The notes: generated by a model from the letters alone, not told the origin. A stretch of DNA of 64,000 bases from Pempheris klunzingeri (GCF_042242105.1 NC_092012.1:31959978-32023977), one strand, 5' to 3'. Shown: positions 51,960-64,000, counted from the stretch's first letter. A program made the numbers and translations.

Positions 51960-51965
51960 AATAAA
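51960..51965 (+). terminator. Poly(A) signal AATAAA of slc7a6os
   Basis: Canonical hexamer about 825 bp after the stop codon. The 3' UTR contains a GT run near 51585-51602. The convergent slc7a6 poly(A) signal lies about 420 bp further on. Confidence 0.65.
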
Positions 51966-51984
51966 CCTCAAATATCTCTGTTTG

Positions 51985-52385
51985 TCCTGCATCATAAACA
52001 TCCGCAAAAAAAAGTTTAAGGTCCGTGACACGCCAGAGGAAAGGCTGAAATGTGAGCACTGGATTGGAACAGAGCTTTGCGTTGGCTGATTTAATGCTTG
52101 TACAGAACTGCCTTCACTGCTGAAAACTAGTTTCTGATTTCATGCGTCATGTAACAAACTAATGATTTATGATCTAACAATTGTGGTTGTATTATTGCAC
52201 AGCAGAGTTTCGGTTCCCTGAATATTCAGCAGGTTCCTCATGATTAGACACGATGTTCCCAGTTAAAGTGGAAATGATCTGCAGTCCCGTGCACATTTAC
52301 CTAAATGACATGTTCCATTTGGATATCCTACATCAGACAGTCTGACTCATGGATTTACACAGAAACTAAACTCAAAGTAAATTGA
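51985..52385. other. Short gap between convergent slc7a6os and slc7a6
   Basis: About 400 bases between the two poly(A) signals. No gene or repeat was recognised. Confidence 0.5.
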
Positions 52386-52391
52386 TTTATT
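52386..52391 (-). terminator. Poly(A) signal AATAAA of slc7a6 (minus strand)
   Basis: TTTATT on the plus strand, AATAAA on the minus, about 780 bp past the slc7a6 stop codon. Confidence 0.6.
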
Positions 52392-53171
52392 GCTACAGTT
52401 TAAAGCAAAGAATGGGAAGGCTGCAGCCTCCAACAACACAGTCAACCCACCTTCAGCCAAAACACTTAAAACATTCACACAAGTCATTTAACACTCAATT
52501 ACAAAAAGTTTCAGCATTTTGCCACAAGAGTTAAAATGCAAAAAAAAGAGAATAATGGCACCACAAGAACACAAAGGCAATGCCGTTAGGATGATCAAAC
52601 TCCTGTGAAGAGTTAGGACTCAAACTCTTCACGTAGCAGCAGACAAAACACTTCTTCACATCTTCCCTTTTTCCATTCCATACCATACTTTAATTCTCAG
52701 GTAAGATTAAGCTCATTCACACATACTGCACACATCTTTCATTTAAAATGTTATAGCCATATAATTGCATCATTATCAGGTCCCTGACGAGCACCTGTAG
52801 AATGTCACAGGCACAGTTTAGGCATATACAGTATACATTTACCTGTGGAAACAACAAGGCAGATCCTTTATGATAGAGGTCATTAAATAGTGTCATGAAG
52901 AACTGAAACTGAAATTATTCACAATATGCAGTATAACAGTACTGTCTCTCCTTATGGTTGAATGACTTTGAATTTCAGTATAAATCTGCAGTTTGTGCAG
53001 CATTTCCAGTGTAAACAAGCCAGTGAAGTGTAAGCGCTTCAACTTGGTGTACAGTACAATAAACCAGTCACAAATCCTCTCTGTTTTCATAGAGGAACCC
53101 CTTGCCCCTGGTCCCCTGGTGACTGTCACCTGTGCGGACGCAGAGACTAAAGTTCTGAAGTGTATAGGATG

Positions 53172-56100
53172 CTATTCACTTTTGTCCATCTCTGTCAGTA
53201 CACAGTAGCAGGAGCGTTGGGTCAGGTGAGTCAGAGAACCTGCAGGAGGACACGACAACACGTTAGCCGGGAGCGATGCTACTGAAATGACAGGAGGTGT
53301 GCCTGATGTGTGGTTAACTCACGCAGCAGTTTGGTGATGATCGGCGGCCGTTTGGACACGGGTAGGTAGACGCCCAGGAAGTAGACGGGAACCCCTGACA
53401 GGGCGATGGCGATGCCAATCAGAGAGTTGATGGTATCGCTGTAGAGGGGAACCGCCACCAGGAACACAGCACACAGACAGAACACCACCGGGTACAGCAA
53501 ACTCAGCTGAGGAGAGAAGTGGGGAGGGAGATTATTTCTGATGGATGGATGCTGGGGATCACACAGGTGTGTCTTAACTGGTCTCACCTTCAGAGGTCTT
53601 GGTCTGTCGGGCTCTTTCCAGCGGAGGTAGAGCTGCCCAGCGATGGACAGACCCATGAAGAACCAGTAGCTAAAGCTGTAGTAATTGATGAGCTGGAAGA
53701 CATCCTCCACCGTCAGGTAGATCAGTGACATGACACACTGGACAGAGGGCGGAGGAAGACGAGGAGGATGACAGTAGCGAGAAAAAGAAAATGCTTAAGA
53801 CGTCAGTAAATGTTACTGGACTTCCTCCGTTATGATTTACACCTAACTGAGCCTTTTCCCTACATTGAAGATGAGAGCAGGGACTGGAGTGAATCTCTCA
53901 ATGTGGATCATCGACAGGGCGTCTGGAAGGTGACCCTCACGGGAGCCCACGAAGAACAGCCTGGACACAGGAATCAGGAGTTAAAGAATAACTTTGTTTT
54001 TAAATCTGGGCCCAATTTTTACATACACTACTCACAAAAAGTGAGGGATATTCGACTTTCAGGTCAAATATATGGAAAATGTAAAAAGTTAATGCTACAG
54101 TGATGTTATATCACGAAAGTAGGGCATTTAAGTAGAAGCATGCAATGGTGATTTTATTCATCTTAAACAATTTATTGAAAGAAAATCTACCAACAGTGGT
54201 GGGTATACCACAATAAAACATTTTCAGTGTCTCAATAAATTGGGATGTGGCCAAAGGACGTCCACTCCTCTCCTTTCTGTGACTCTTCCAGTCTCTGTAT
54301 CACTGTTACAACCTCCTGATGACACTCTGTGACCCTCTAAGCTCAGTGAACACCTCCGTCTGAGGACTTCCTGTTTGAAGCCTCCAGTGTTGAGGTGCTG
54401 CTGATCAACTGTTAGGTGTCGTCTTGGTCTCATGATGTCAGAATGTGAACAGCTTGATGAGGAGGACTGTTTAAATACCAATTCTAACTGAAGCAGGAAA
54501 TGTATTGGTGGATTCATAGATCAAACCTGTTGTGAATGTTGCTGTTAAGCTTCTTGTTAGAGAACAGCAACTTGTGCAGAAAGTACTGAGACACTGAACA
54601 GTTGGACATGTGCATTCAAAGGTTTAGAGAAGGTCACATTAAGTTCACCTGGAAAGGTTAGAATGCATTTTAGGTTCATCCTGAAATTTCACCTGAAAGC
54701 CGAATATCCCTAACTGTGTGTGTGTGTGTGTGTGTGTGTCACCTGGATGCAGCTATAATGGAGGCGTTGAGGCCTCCGTAGCAGGATAGAGCCACAGCAA
54801 TGGGGATGGTCCAGCTCATCACACCAAGAGTGTGATCTGCAAATGTCTAAACGAGACGAGAAAAGAAAACCAGCTTTCAGCTCGTACACGTGCATCTTGT
54901 TCTTCATCTTTGTGTCAAAAGTGCTTTCCAGCTAGTTTACTCACCACTGCCACGGCATCACTGGCCAATATGGCACTCACATCCAAAACAGCGTAGTAGG
55001 CCACATTGGTGAGGATGTAGATGATGGTGACGATGGGCATAGAGACGGCGATGGCCAGGGGCAGGTTCCTGGAACAGAAGGCCACGTTAGCAGGCCGATT
55101 CACGCACTCTGGCGCTCCTCCGCTCACACTTTGTGGTGAAAAGCAAACCAGAAAAAGCAAACGAAGGGAAAAGTGACCTCTCGGGGTTTTTGATCTCCTC
55201 GGTAACAAAGTTGAGGGTGTCCCAGCCAGAGTAGGAGAAGAGGGCGGAGTAGAGCGCCAGCGCAATGTCGCCAGGATCTGTGGACGACCCCTGAAAGGAC
55301 GATTCAAAGTTGTTCGTGTAACCTAAGACAGAGACAAAACAATTAAAGGAGCAATTGGTGAAATTTTTATGAATCTATGTGCAAAATCATCATAATACTA
55401 TTGATCATTCTTGTCACTTGCACTGTCGAAGGCTGCTCAGATTTTTTTGGGTGAGAAAGGGTGGGACTAAGTTGTGGAGCGGAATGCATGTTTGCTGGTG
55501 TTGCAGTGCTTCCCTGAGGGCTATCCATGCCGGTGTGAGCCAAGCTAAGATCTGGTGTCTATAGCACTTGTAACAGCTGCGGCGTAGAGGACCAGCGTGA
55601 CGAGGCGAGTGCTGCCGTGACGCCGCTCACCCTGGCACAGCTTGACGACGCCAGTGATGATGATGACGATGAGGGCTGCCACCTTGGCGTAGGTGAAAAC
55701 GTCCTGCACGCGGGTGCCCCACTTCACGTAGGCGGAGTTGATGAATGTCAGTAAGCCTGTGGAAAGAGAAAGATGTTCTTGGTAATGTGCCTGCTCCTAG
55801 ACATGAGCAAACAGCAGTGGGACACGGATCAGGGGTACTTACATATGCAGGCTGCGGCGATGAGCCTGGCTGCAGCATATGGTGGTTCACATGTTGGAAA
55901 GAGCGGCTGCACCAGGTAGTTTGCAAATGTAATGGCAATGACCGCCTGGCTGGTGGGCTCAATAATCAACAGAGATGTCCACAGACGGATGAATGCAATG
56001 AAGCCACCAAACGACTCCAGGATGTATGCATACGATGCCCCTGATTTGGTGATGGTGGTGCCCAGCTCAGCGTAGCAGAGGGCCCCCACCACGGAGAACA

Positions 56101-56332
56101 CGCCTCCGATGACCCAGATGACCAGCGACAGCCCGTAAGAGGCGCTGTAGATGAGCACACCTTTGGGGGAGACGAAGATGCCAGAGCCGATCATGTTTCC
56201 TACAATCAGGCTGACGCCGTTGAGCAGCGAGATCTCCTTCTTGAGCTGCATGCTCTCTTTGGGGGGCTCCAGAAGATGGGAGGAGTGGCCAGCACTGCCG
56301 TTCATCCTCTTGGATTCTTCACCGTCGGCCAT
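53172..56332 (-). CDS. slc7a6: y+L amino acid transporter 2 light chain
   Basis: Nine coding exons: 56332-55843, 55756-55631, 55322-55178, 55068-54945, 54846-54743, 53960-53864, 53737-53588, 53506-53323, 53239-53172; 495 aa, all phases consistent (human y+LAT2 is 515). It is a twelve-helix LAT-type transporter, the light chain of a heterodimer with 4F2hc/SLC3A2, exchanging cationic amino acids for neutral ones plus Na+ at the plasma membrane. The family motif [10 protein letters not shown] is at about 49-58 in helix 1. Cys148 (PTCEPPYAA) in the loop between helices 3 and 4 is the expected disulfide partner of the heavy chain. The start codon has a CACCATGG context. The y+LAT1 paralogue (SLC7A7) is similar, but the slc7a6os neighbour argues for slc7a6. 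A MITE-like element lies in the intron 53961-54742. Confidence 0.93.
54024..54715. mobile_element. Non-autonomous DNA transposon (MITE) in slc7a6 intron
   Basis: The left end TACTCACAAAAAGTGAGGGA and following TATTCGACTTTCAGGT are repeated inverted at the right (reverse complement AGTTAGGGATATTCGGCTTT, CAGGTGAAAT), spanning about 690 bp. The outermost right bases are replaced by a TG microsatellite at about 54716-54739, so that terminus is incomplete. This end sequence is familiar from abundant fish DNA-transposon MITEs. The superfamily is not assigned. Confidence 0.7.
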
Positions 56333-56419
56333 GGTGCCGTCGTCTCGGGGCCGAAGCTGTGGACGCTACAGGTCCCTGTCCCTTTGTGGCAACCTCAGGA
56401 ACAACCTGTTCAACAGATA

Positions 56420-56937
56420 CAGATGTGGCAAATGTCATTTTTGGTGGAGTAAAGAGGAGCTCAGTGTCAAAGGAGTCTAATCTCTGCTGTATTTAACAGA
56501 GACAGGACTGTATGTCTGTAATAAAACTCCCACACAAATTTAATAACGTTTCATTGATGGCATCAACAAAATAGTGCAAAAAAGTTAGGAAAGTGCCATA
56601 ACAGAACTGTTTTTATATGATGCGTCTCATGTAGTTGCTCAGCCCTTTTGTCTCAGTCAGCAGATGCTGATGCTCAGATCAAAATAAGAAAAAATGACAG
56701 TCTCATAAATGTATTACTCAATATTTGCAATTGAGAAACGATTAATGAACAACGATTCATTTTTGCCACAGCCAAATATAATCACCCCCACCCCACCATT
56801 TCTCCCTTGTGATGCGTGCATTTGCCTTTTAATAAGGCAAGAAAGCCCTGTGGGTTAAACACACTGGCAATAATTGGAGCGAAATCATTCGTGACAACCA
56901 CGACAACCATCATTTAAGGTCATCATGTCTCATAGAT

Positions 56938-57002
<65 letters not shown>

Positions 57003-59114
57003 TAACCTGGGACAAAACTAACACTAACAATTATTTTCATTCATCGGACAACTCCTGACTGATTTTGTCCTTGTTCCTGTTATGCTTTGTTCCATCAACA
57101 GACCAAAACCCAAAGATATTCAGTTTACACTGATATAAAACAGAGAAAAGCAGCAGATCCTCACATTTAAGGAGCTGGAACTATTATTTTATTTGGCATT
57201 TCTGCTTGAAAAGCAAATCAAACGATTGCAGCTGATTAATTCTCTGCAGACTGATTAACTGATTAATCGACTAATCATTTTAGCTCCGCCTGTGACTTTT
57301 GTGAGGATTTGGCATTAGCAGAGGTGCTGTTACATCACTTACATGTTACCTCTCCTACAGTTTCACGTTCGCCTCCTCAAAACGGATGTTATGAAGGAGA
57401 AATGCAGTGAACCGAATGACCTCCAGGCCTCGGGTGGCTGAAGTGGCATGTAGATGAGGGACAGCAGAGGTGGCGCTGAATGTGATGTAGGTGTGGAATG
57501 TACAATCCATAGGACAATGACATATCTATATATCAGACTGATGGGGTCGGTTATCACAAAGAGCCGCCGCTTCGCGTCTGTGTGCATGTGAGCTTCAACG
57601 CTTTGGTTCAGTCATTAGGCATCTGTTCCACATGTTGACCACCACGCCACCTGCTTTTCTGATGATAACAGACCAATCAATGAGACAAACACAGTGACAC
57701 AGTGTTGTTCCCCAACAGCAGCATCCTCCCGCGTGCTGTTTGCCTGAGACAAATCGCAAATCATTCAAGCTGGGAGCTGAAGTCTTTGTGTACTGTCAAC
57801 CTGTGAAACGTGCCAAAGTGCAAAGAGCCCCGAAGAAGACACAGCGTAGGTACACGCACACCTCTGTTTGTGCCTTAGATCATTATCACCTGTGGCTGCG
57901 AGCTATCCCAGACTTGTTTTCAGCTGAGTGAATAAGCAGAGACAGGCAGGAAACTGCAGCCAGCTAAACAGGACAGGGAGCTCCTGACAAAAGAAAAACT
58001 ATTCACCTAATTGTGCATGTGTGACATAAACATAGCATCTATGTTATATTAGAGCCACCATTTGGATTTGATTTGATTTGATTACAATATCTGACTAAAA
58101 TCTATTACCAGAGAGCAAAATGAGCAGAGAAGAGATCATGTTCAAAAGGTGGATGATCCTCTTCACAAATAAAGGGTGGGAAATGATGATCTGTGCTGCT
58201 GAGCCAGTTCTGGATGAGCTCATTCTTGTTTTATGGCCAGATCAGTAGGGATCGGTCTATTTGCTGGTGTGATATTGGACATATATGGGGAGACTCGTGT
58301 CAAACACATAATAATGAACACGATCATGAAAAAGATTCCATCTTTAACGCTTTAAAGCATCCGGGAGCAGCGTTGTCTTAATACAATAGCCGACTGTGAA
58401 GTAACACGGAATCACCACACTGGACTTCCGCTTATGACTTCCAAAATAAGAGAAACAACTATACCAACGTCAGTGAAAATTTTTTAGTTATTTATTTTTT
58501 TCTTCTCTCAAACTATTTTTACTGACTACGTCAAGTCAGGTTTATCTGTATAGATCAAACCCACACATGTCACACATGAGCCAATGCAAAGAGAGAGTCC
58601 ACTCCCACAGATAGCACTGGTGCAATGGTAAAAACAAAGAGGAAAAATATATACCTTTAGTCAGCATTAGTCAGCTATATATAAGTAGTGACAGGCTTTA
58701 TGAACTTGCAATAAAAACAGACTTAGTTGTGAACCAATTACACCTGGAAGCATAAAGCACCATTATTTGATCTGGTCGGGTTAACCTAATCTTATTATTA
58801 GATCTGACCAACCCCACATCATGGTTTTAAAACAGACAGACGAAAAACAAATGTCAGCGTTTCACCAAAGCTAACTCAGCATCACAGAAACACAAGCTGG
58901 CGGGGATACGTTGCTAATTTCTGCTTTAATTTTGAACGTGAACTTCCGGTACCGACCCGGCTGCCTGCGGCTAGCTTCCCGCACGGACCTGGCTTCCCTT
59001 TTGTCCCGCCGCTCTGTCTAAAAATCAGGTAACGCCGCATAAATGTTTAGCGAACACACACACATCCAGCGGCTTCGAGCAGAAACCCTCCCTGGAGGGG
59101 CTTCCCGGTCCTAC
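56420..59114 (-). other. 5' UTR intron of slc7a6 (putative)
   Basis: On the minus strand an acceptor (GTTGAACAG at about 56409) precedes the coding exon, and a donor (GCGCAG/GTAGGA) ends a GC-rich exon at 59115, suggesting a 5' UTR intron of about 2.7 kb. It holds a 60-bp AC microsatellite at 56941-57000, a short fish-repeat-like fragment near 58535-58620, and otherwise nothing recognised. Confidence 0.4.
56941..57000. repeat. (AC)n microsatellite, 30 units
   Basis: Uninterrupted AC run of 60 bases in the presumed 5' UTR intron of slc7a6. Confidence 0.97.
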
Positions 59115-59275
59115 CTGCGCTGCTTTCCCTCCCTCCGGCGGTGCTGACAGGCGGCCAACACGGTGTGAGTTAACAGGAGCATCAGCAGCAGCAGCAGCCG
59201 TAAACAACTGGCTCACAGGAGACGTCATGTGACGCCGCTCCAGGCTGGACATGTGTGTCAGGACCGTTTTTAACA
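58930..59275 (-). promoter_or_regulatory. CpG-rich promoter and non-coding first exon of slc7a6 (putative)
   Basis: GC- and CpG-rich block in AT-rich surroundings. It includes a minus-strand donor at 59115 that could join the slc7a6 coding exon. A plus-strand donor-like AATCAG/GTAACG near 59028 hints at transcription in the other direction too, so the promoter may be bidirectional. No coding exon was seen. Confidence 0.4.
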
Positions 59276-59279
59276 CCGC

Positions 59280-60109
59280 ACCTATCTCTCTCTCTTTTTT
59301 TTTTTTTTTTTACTGATGCTGTACCTAAAGCAGTACAAGAGTTCATAAAGAAATGTGGAAAATGGGCCAACAGTTGTCACAATAAAACTCTTATTTTGGC
59401 CTAGTTTGAAAAAAAAAAAAAAAAAAAAAAAAGGTTTAATATAAGCTACAGTGAAAGAAAACACTGTGTTGTGTTATTGGCTGATTTTCCTCATCAGTTT
59501 CTCTCTGTTCCACAGTATTAACCTAAAGCGTCCCATGAGCTTTGCCATTGTGTGTGAAGAACAGACGTGTAATTAGAGCTGTCCTGCGAGGAGCGCCTCA
59601 CCACAGAGGCTGGGCCCTTGAACAGTGCGTGCCATTATCATGTTAGTGAGGTGTCAGGGATGGTGAGACAGATTTACTCACGCACACACACACACACACA
59701 CACACAAGTGACAACACGAACACAGTGTGCTGAGCCCGGCGTGGGTTCATGAAGTACAGGATCCAAAGTCATTCATTTATAACAAGGAGCAGATGTGTGC
59801 TGGAGAGTTTCCCACCTTAGGCCCCTGTGTACCTCGGCATGAAATGTATATTGTTGTGTTGCACCTTTTATTTTCTGGTCACATTAGTGGAAGAGACGTC
59901 TGGTCTTAGCTGACCAAGCTTGTGGTGCCTACTAAGTCAGCGTCTTCCAAGACAGCAGTAATTTACCAAGCGTTGGCAAACAAGCAGCAGTGTTTGTGAA
60001 GCGAACAACGAATTTGAAACCTCCAGGGAGGAAACACACGGGCGGAGATAAGAACGAGGGAGGACTGAGCAGGAAGACGGCAAGCCTCCACTGTGCTTAC
60101 TCTGCACTG

Positions 60110-60145
<36 letters not shown>

Positions 60146-60172
60146 CCATTAGTTGCTTTCTACTAAACCATT
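59280..60172. other. Spacer between slc7a6 promoter and receptor D 3' end
   Basis: It contains a CT/poly-T run at 59285-59311, a poly-A run at 59409-59432 and AC microsatellites at about 59684-59705 and 60112-60143. No gene was recognised. Confidence 0.55.
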
Positions 60173-61428
60173 TTTATTGATACTCTACAAACATCCACAA
60201 AAACTCAAATATACATAATAATGTGAATGACATGATAAAGTGCAAATGTCACAGTATCCTAAAAGATTAAAGAAATGTCAAAATTATCTGGAATTTGAAA
60301 CTTCTATTTTACATGGGTTCAAACAAACTTCATTTCAATACAGTTTGAAAATGACAACCTGACAAATGTTATATTTTACATGGGTCTGTGCTCCCGTTGG
60401 CCACCCCCCATCAAAAACCAGCTACTGTACATACTGTGGATGAAATGAAACGTTATAACAATGCAAAAGACAGCTGAGGATCTACAAGTACATTTACAAA
60501 AAGAAAACCTAAAGTGCTACTTTAAAAACTGAAATGAGCTATAAAACAAAGTACAAAATTAAAAACAAAAAGCTTATCTAAGGTTCAAGGAGAGCTTCAT
60601 AATAATAATAATAATAATATATAGTTTTTCTGTACAGACAATATGGAAGTAATAGCACATCATATAACTTTCCTATGTTTCCCTCTCTGGAAAATAAAAC
60701 TTAACTTTATCCCCAGATCTCAAATAATTTCTTTCCCTTTTAGAACTAGACCCAGTCTAGGTATTTTACAAATATAAGCTCCAGGCCTGTATAATGAGTC
60801 CCTGAGTGATTGTGTCATTTCTTATCCACTGTCCCAGAGAAGAGGAATCAAGTAATCAAGTCTCCTTTTTTTGATAGGATCGATTAAAATACTTACAGCA
60901 AGGTGTTACTTATATTTAGTTAACCTCCAGCTATATGCTTTATACAAATTCAAACAACAAATATCACAGAATGCAACTCTTCGCCTCATGAGATGACGAC
61001 TGAACAGTTTTTTTCATCTCACTTGATAAGCTGTGCTACGATTTCATCATCATCTCGACGGTAATGCTGAATTACCACCACTTGAAGCTGCACAGCAGGA
61101 AGCGGGTCCAAACAGCACCAAGAGATAAGTGATCGAAGGGCAGTTGAATGTTTAATATTTAAGGATACCAGAAGAAGAAGGATGGATGGAGAGCTCCTCG
61201 CTGCTCTTTGGAGTCGCTTTGTGTCCACTCTTGTGTCGTGGATCGTCTCTCAGCAGTGTCCACACCTGACGACAGCTGAACAAACTGACACTACGGTGAC
61301 AGCGGTGGAACGTTCTTCTCCACTTTCTCATGACTCTGGTAACAAGACTTGGTTTCCATAAAAAGCTTGACTGTATCTGTAAGTACTTTCCCACTGTATC
61401 ACGTGCCACAGCTTCTGTTGAAGTCCAC
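60173..61428 (-). terminator. 3' UTR and poly(A) signal of receptor D
   Basis: AATAAA on the minus strand at 60178-60173, about 1.25 kb past the stop codon of receptor D. The intervening AT-rich sequence has no coding evidence and is read as 3' UTR. The plus-strand text just left of the signal is a CA microsatellite. Confidence 0.55.
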
Positions 61429-63811
61429 CTAACTCTTCTCATGGGCCTGTAGCATGTGTTGTCTGGTGGATCCGGTGCTGGTGCTGCCTAGAGCAGAGCC
61501 ACCGGCCTGTTTCCGCATCCAGTCCAGCATGTAGAACCGCAGCATCAGGAGGAAGCCTGGGGGAACAGACCAGAACCAAAGGTTCAAGCATTCACTTTTA
61601 CATGATCACTGGACCAAATGTTGATGCATTAAGTGGAAGGCAGAGACACATTCAAGGTGGTTCAAGGCAGCTCTCACATACGTGCTTTGTTTCAGATTTA
61701 GTTTGAGATCAGCCTTTGTTTTAGAAGGCTTCTACAGATGTGTAATGAAGTTTTACCGGCATCTGTGATGATTTGCTTTAAATAAATAATTCAACATGTT
61801 GGAAATGTAGCTTGTAGTATAACCACTAGCTGGTCAATACCACTCTATGTATCCATACCTGTCTGTTACATATGCCAGCTAAAGCTACAGCCTGGCCAGC
61901 AAATAGTACGTGCACAGTTTGGCACATAACCTAAAATAAAACCATAACTTTGTATTTTTACACTTTGGTTTTGGAAAGGATCACACAAACAAAACGTAGT
62001 GTGTAAATTAGTGAGGTTTGAAAGTGCTGGCAAAGTGTTTCTATTTGTAGTTTCATATTTAGCGTGACAGTGATATGGACCCTCTCATCTATCATTAAGT
62101 TATCTCACAATATAAAATAAACTATGAATTGAACACCTGAGCATATAGGGCCATGCATGCAGTAGATAAAGGCCTGAACAGATGTCATTGTTGTTAAAAT
62201 GTCATGTTAGCCAGTTACTGTGGGAGATGATCCTCCTCAACTACCAATGTGCAGCAAAAATAGGGTTAATAAGTTGAGTTTTTGGACCTGAATCAAGAGC
62301 GAGCGTACTGCATGTGAGAGGAAACAGTTTTTCTTCAGATAGGCACCAGTAACAGAAGGCCTTGATTAACCATGGCCATTGTCTCATTCCCACACTGATA
62401 CAATAGACCGCTGGCTCCAAACACAGTCACAATCTCTGAATCTCTGACTAACTATATATAGTTAAACCCTCTGTGAAGGTGGCACTAATGCAGTAAAACC
62501 ACGCAAACATGTTGCTTGTCGAGGTTCTTTTTTTCCTTTGGGACCTTTTCCATGCCTTATAAAGCCAGCTGACACCACATAATGCCTGAAAGCCCGAGCC
62601 TCTGTCCTGCTGTCACAGTTCTTGTTCTGAGACACAAAGTAGTCCACAAAAGCTGACTGAGGTCGATAGTATAACAACACAATACAAAAGCACTAAATGT
62701 AATCTGCAGCCCCTGAAGTCTGAATGATTTTATGTGACAATTTATACTGCAAGCACAGACCTTGAAAAGAGTTGAGGATGCAGGACAGGAAGAGAATAAA
62801 GTCAGAGAGGGGTCCAAAGTCCAGGAAAGTCAGACCCCAAGTTGTCCCAAAGAGGCAGCTGAGGCCCCAGATGCTGAGAAAAGCCACACGGTTCTGCCTC
62901 CACTCATCCCTGGCGCGGATATGCCTGTACACCAGGACGAGCATCACGACGCCTGAGGACACCAGGATGACCAGGACTGTCATGTTAGTGAAGTAGTGGG
63001 CCAGCAGCGCCTTGTGGTTGTCTTTCATCCAGCACCTGGAAAAACCAAATACACTCAGAGAAGGAAAAGCAAATAACACGCAAGAGGAAAACATGCAAAG
63101 TTTTGTGAAAGTGCATTATGCTTCTCCACAGTACATATGTCGCTTACATCAGAAAAGGATCGGACAAGTCGTGGCTTTGCTGCACCTCTCTCAGTCCATA
63201 AATGTCACCTACTGCTAACAGGATGATAACAGGAACAGCAGGGAGAACTGGAAAAAACAAAGATCATATATGAATATCATGGATCATGTTTTTGTTTGTG
63301 TGTGTTTTTTTTTTTTTGGAAATGTTATTTCACACGCTCACCGAAGCCAACCACAGTCCACACGTAAGGCTTTGGGGCGGGGCTGAAAACCATGTAGACC
63401 AACCAGAAGGTGTGAAAAACTTCAATGCCCATCCAGGTGAAGGAGTTGAGCAGGGTGTAGTGGAGTCCAGCCCCCACCCACCTGCACACACTCTCCCCTC
63501 CCAAGTTGGCCAGGACGCCAGTAAAGAAGAAGAGCAGGTTTAGGAAGGCCAGAGAGAAGGCTAAGCACAAATGGATCGGTATGGACTGCTCCTTACTGCG
63601 CCTGCTGGAGGGGAGAATGGAAATGAGTGAGTGACGTACTTGTTAAAAATAATTGATCTTTACACACAACATAAGCCCTCGAAAAGTATTATTACCTCTT
63701 CCTATAGAGATGAATGATGACAGCGACACAGCTGATCACAGACACGGCACAGCCAAGAGATGTAATGGTGGTCAGTGCCACAAGGTGGCGCACTGGGCGA
63801 GGCTCCACTTG
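61429..63811 (-). CDS. adgrg1: Adhesion GPCR G-group (probably ADGRG1/GPR56), seven-TM exons, partial
   Basis: Five exons, TM1 to the stop: 63811-63696, 63601-63342, 63247-63148, 63035-62761, 61556-61429; 292 aa, phases consistent. The ectodomain and GPS exons lie right of the window. TM3 reads NSFTWMGIEVFHTFWLVYMV; ECL2 has Cys-Trp (MCWMKDN); TM6 has LFGTTWGLTFLDFG; TM7 has ILNSFQGFLLML. TM5-TM7 share one exon, as in copies B and C. ICL2 (VFSPAPKPYVW) differs from the VFNxYxRxY pattern of the tandem copies. The tail ends with GSTSTGSTRQHML, loosely like the Ser/Thr-rich GPR56 tail. ADGRG1, which couples to G12/13 and acts in myelination and cortical development, is my best guess from neighbourhood and divergence. 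Another G-group member is possible. Confidence 0.8.
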
Positions 63812-64000
63812 CTGTCACAGGGCGCAGAACAGACACAACAGAGAAACAGAGCCTTCAGTCACATAATGAGTGGATGTGTATATATGTGTGATAATGTCTG
63901 TTTGTGTATAAAATCATGTTGATATTTGTTACTTATATACGCTGAGCACAAATGTTTTCCTACATTACATTACTTTCTCTCTGCCCTGTATGCCTTTTTT
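63812..64000 (-). other. Intron of receptor D running off the right edge
   Basis: Sequence upstream of the TM1 exon acceptor; no GPS-type exon was found before the edge. Confidence 0.6.

Overview
The window is vertebrate nuclear DNA, almost certainly from a ray-finned (teleost) fish. Genes are split into small exons with GT-AG introns. Dinucleotide microsatellites (CA/GT, TA) and short non-autonomous DNA transposons are common. The gene content matches two regions of human chromosome 16 (16q21: MMP15 and the ADGRG1/3/5 adhesion-GPCR cluster; 16q22.1: SLC7A6/SLC7A6OS), merged here into one compact segment. Gene models were assembled by hand from reading-frame continuity and splice sites. All complete models close in frame with consistent intron phases.

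Layout. (1) 1-14.1 kb, minus strand: mmp15 (MT2-MMP), six exons from the signal peptide through the catalytic domain to the hinge; hemopexin and membrane exons are not seen and probably lie left of the window. Two phase-compatible candidate exons of unknown identity lie at 530-1050 on the same strand. (2) 14.3-18.9 kb: no recognisable gene. (3) 18.9-40.9 kb, plus strand: three tandem adhesion GPCR genes of the ADGRG (GPR56/GPR97/GPR114) group, here called A (524 aa), B (638 aa) and C (531 aa). They share exon phases and similar exon lengths. Each has a signal peptide, a short ectodomain with a GPS-type region, and seven membrane segments. C has a canonical GPS. B has a degenerate GPS, probably not cleaved, but keeps a tethered-agonist-like stretch. 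A has a normal GPS but lacks the usual TM6 tryptophan. (4) 42.1-44.7 kb, minus strand: a TRIM E3 ligase (RING, B-boxes, coiled coil, PRY-SPRY) with its coding sequence in one exon. (5) 46.3-52.0 kb, plus: slc7a6os (Iwr1-like RNA polymerase II import factor). (6) 52.4-59.3 kb, minus: slc7a6 (y+LAT2 light chain), tail-to-tail with slc7a6os as in mammals. (7) 60.2-64 kb, minus: the 3' part of a fourth ADGRG receptor (D), probably adgrg1/GPR56, running off the right edge.

The genes do not form one pathway. Their common thread is conserved neighbourhood. The adhesion GPCRs are the expanding family here, with copies diverging at the residues that control autoproteolysis and tethered-agonist activation. 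Intronic and intergenic space holds fold-back and TTAA-ended MITEs, LINE-tail-like fragments and microsatellites. I found no CRISPR array, prokaryotic element, rRNA or tRNA that I could support.
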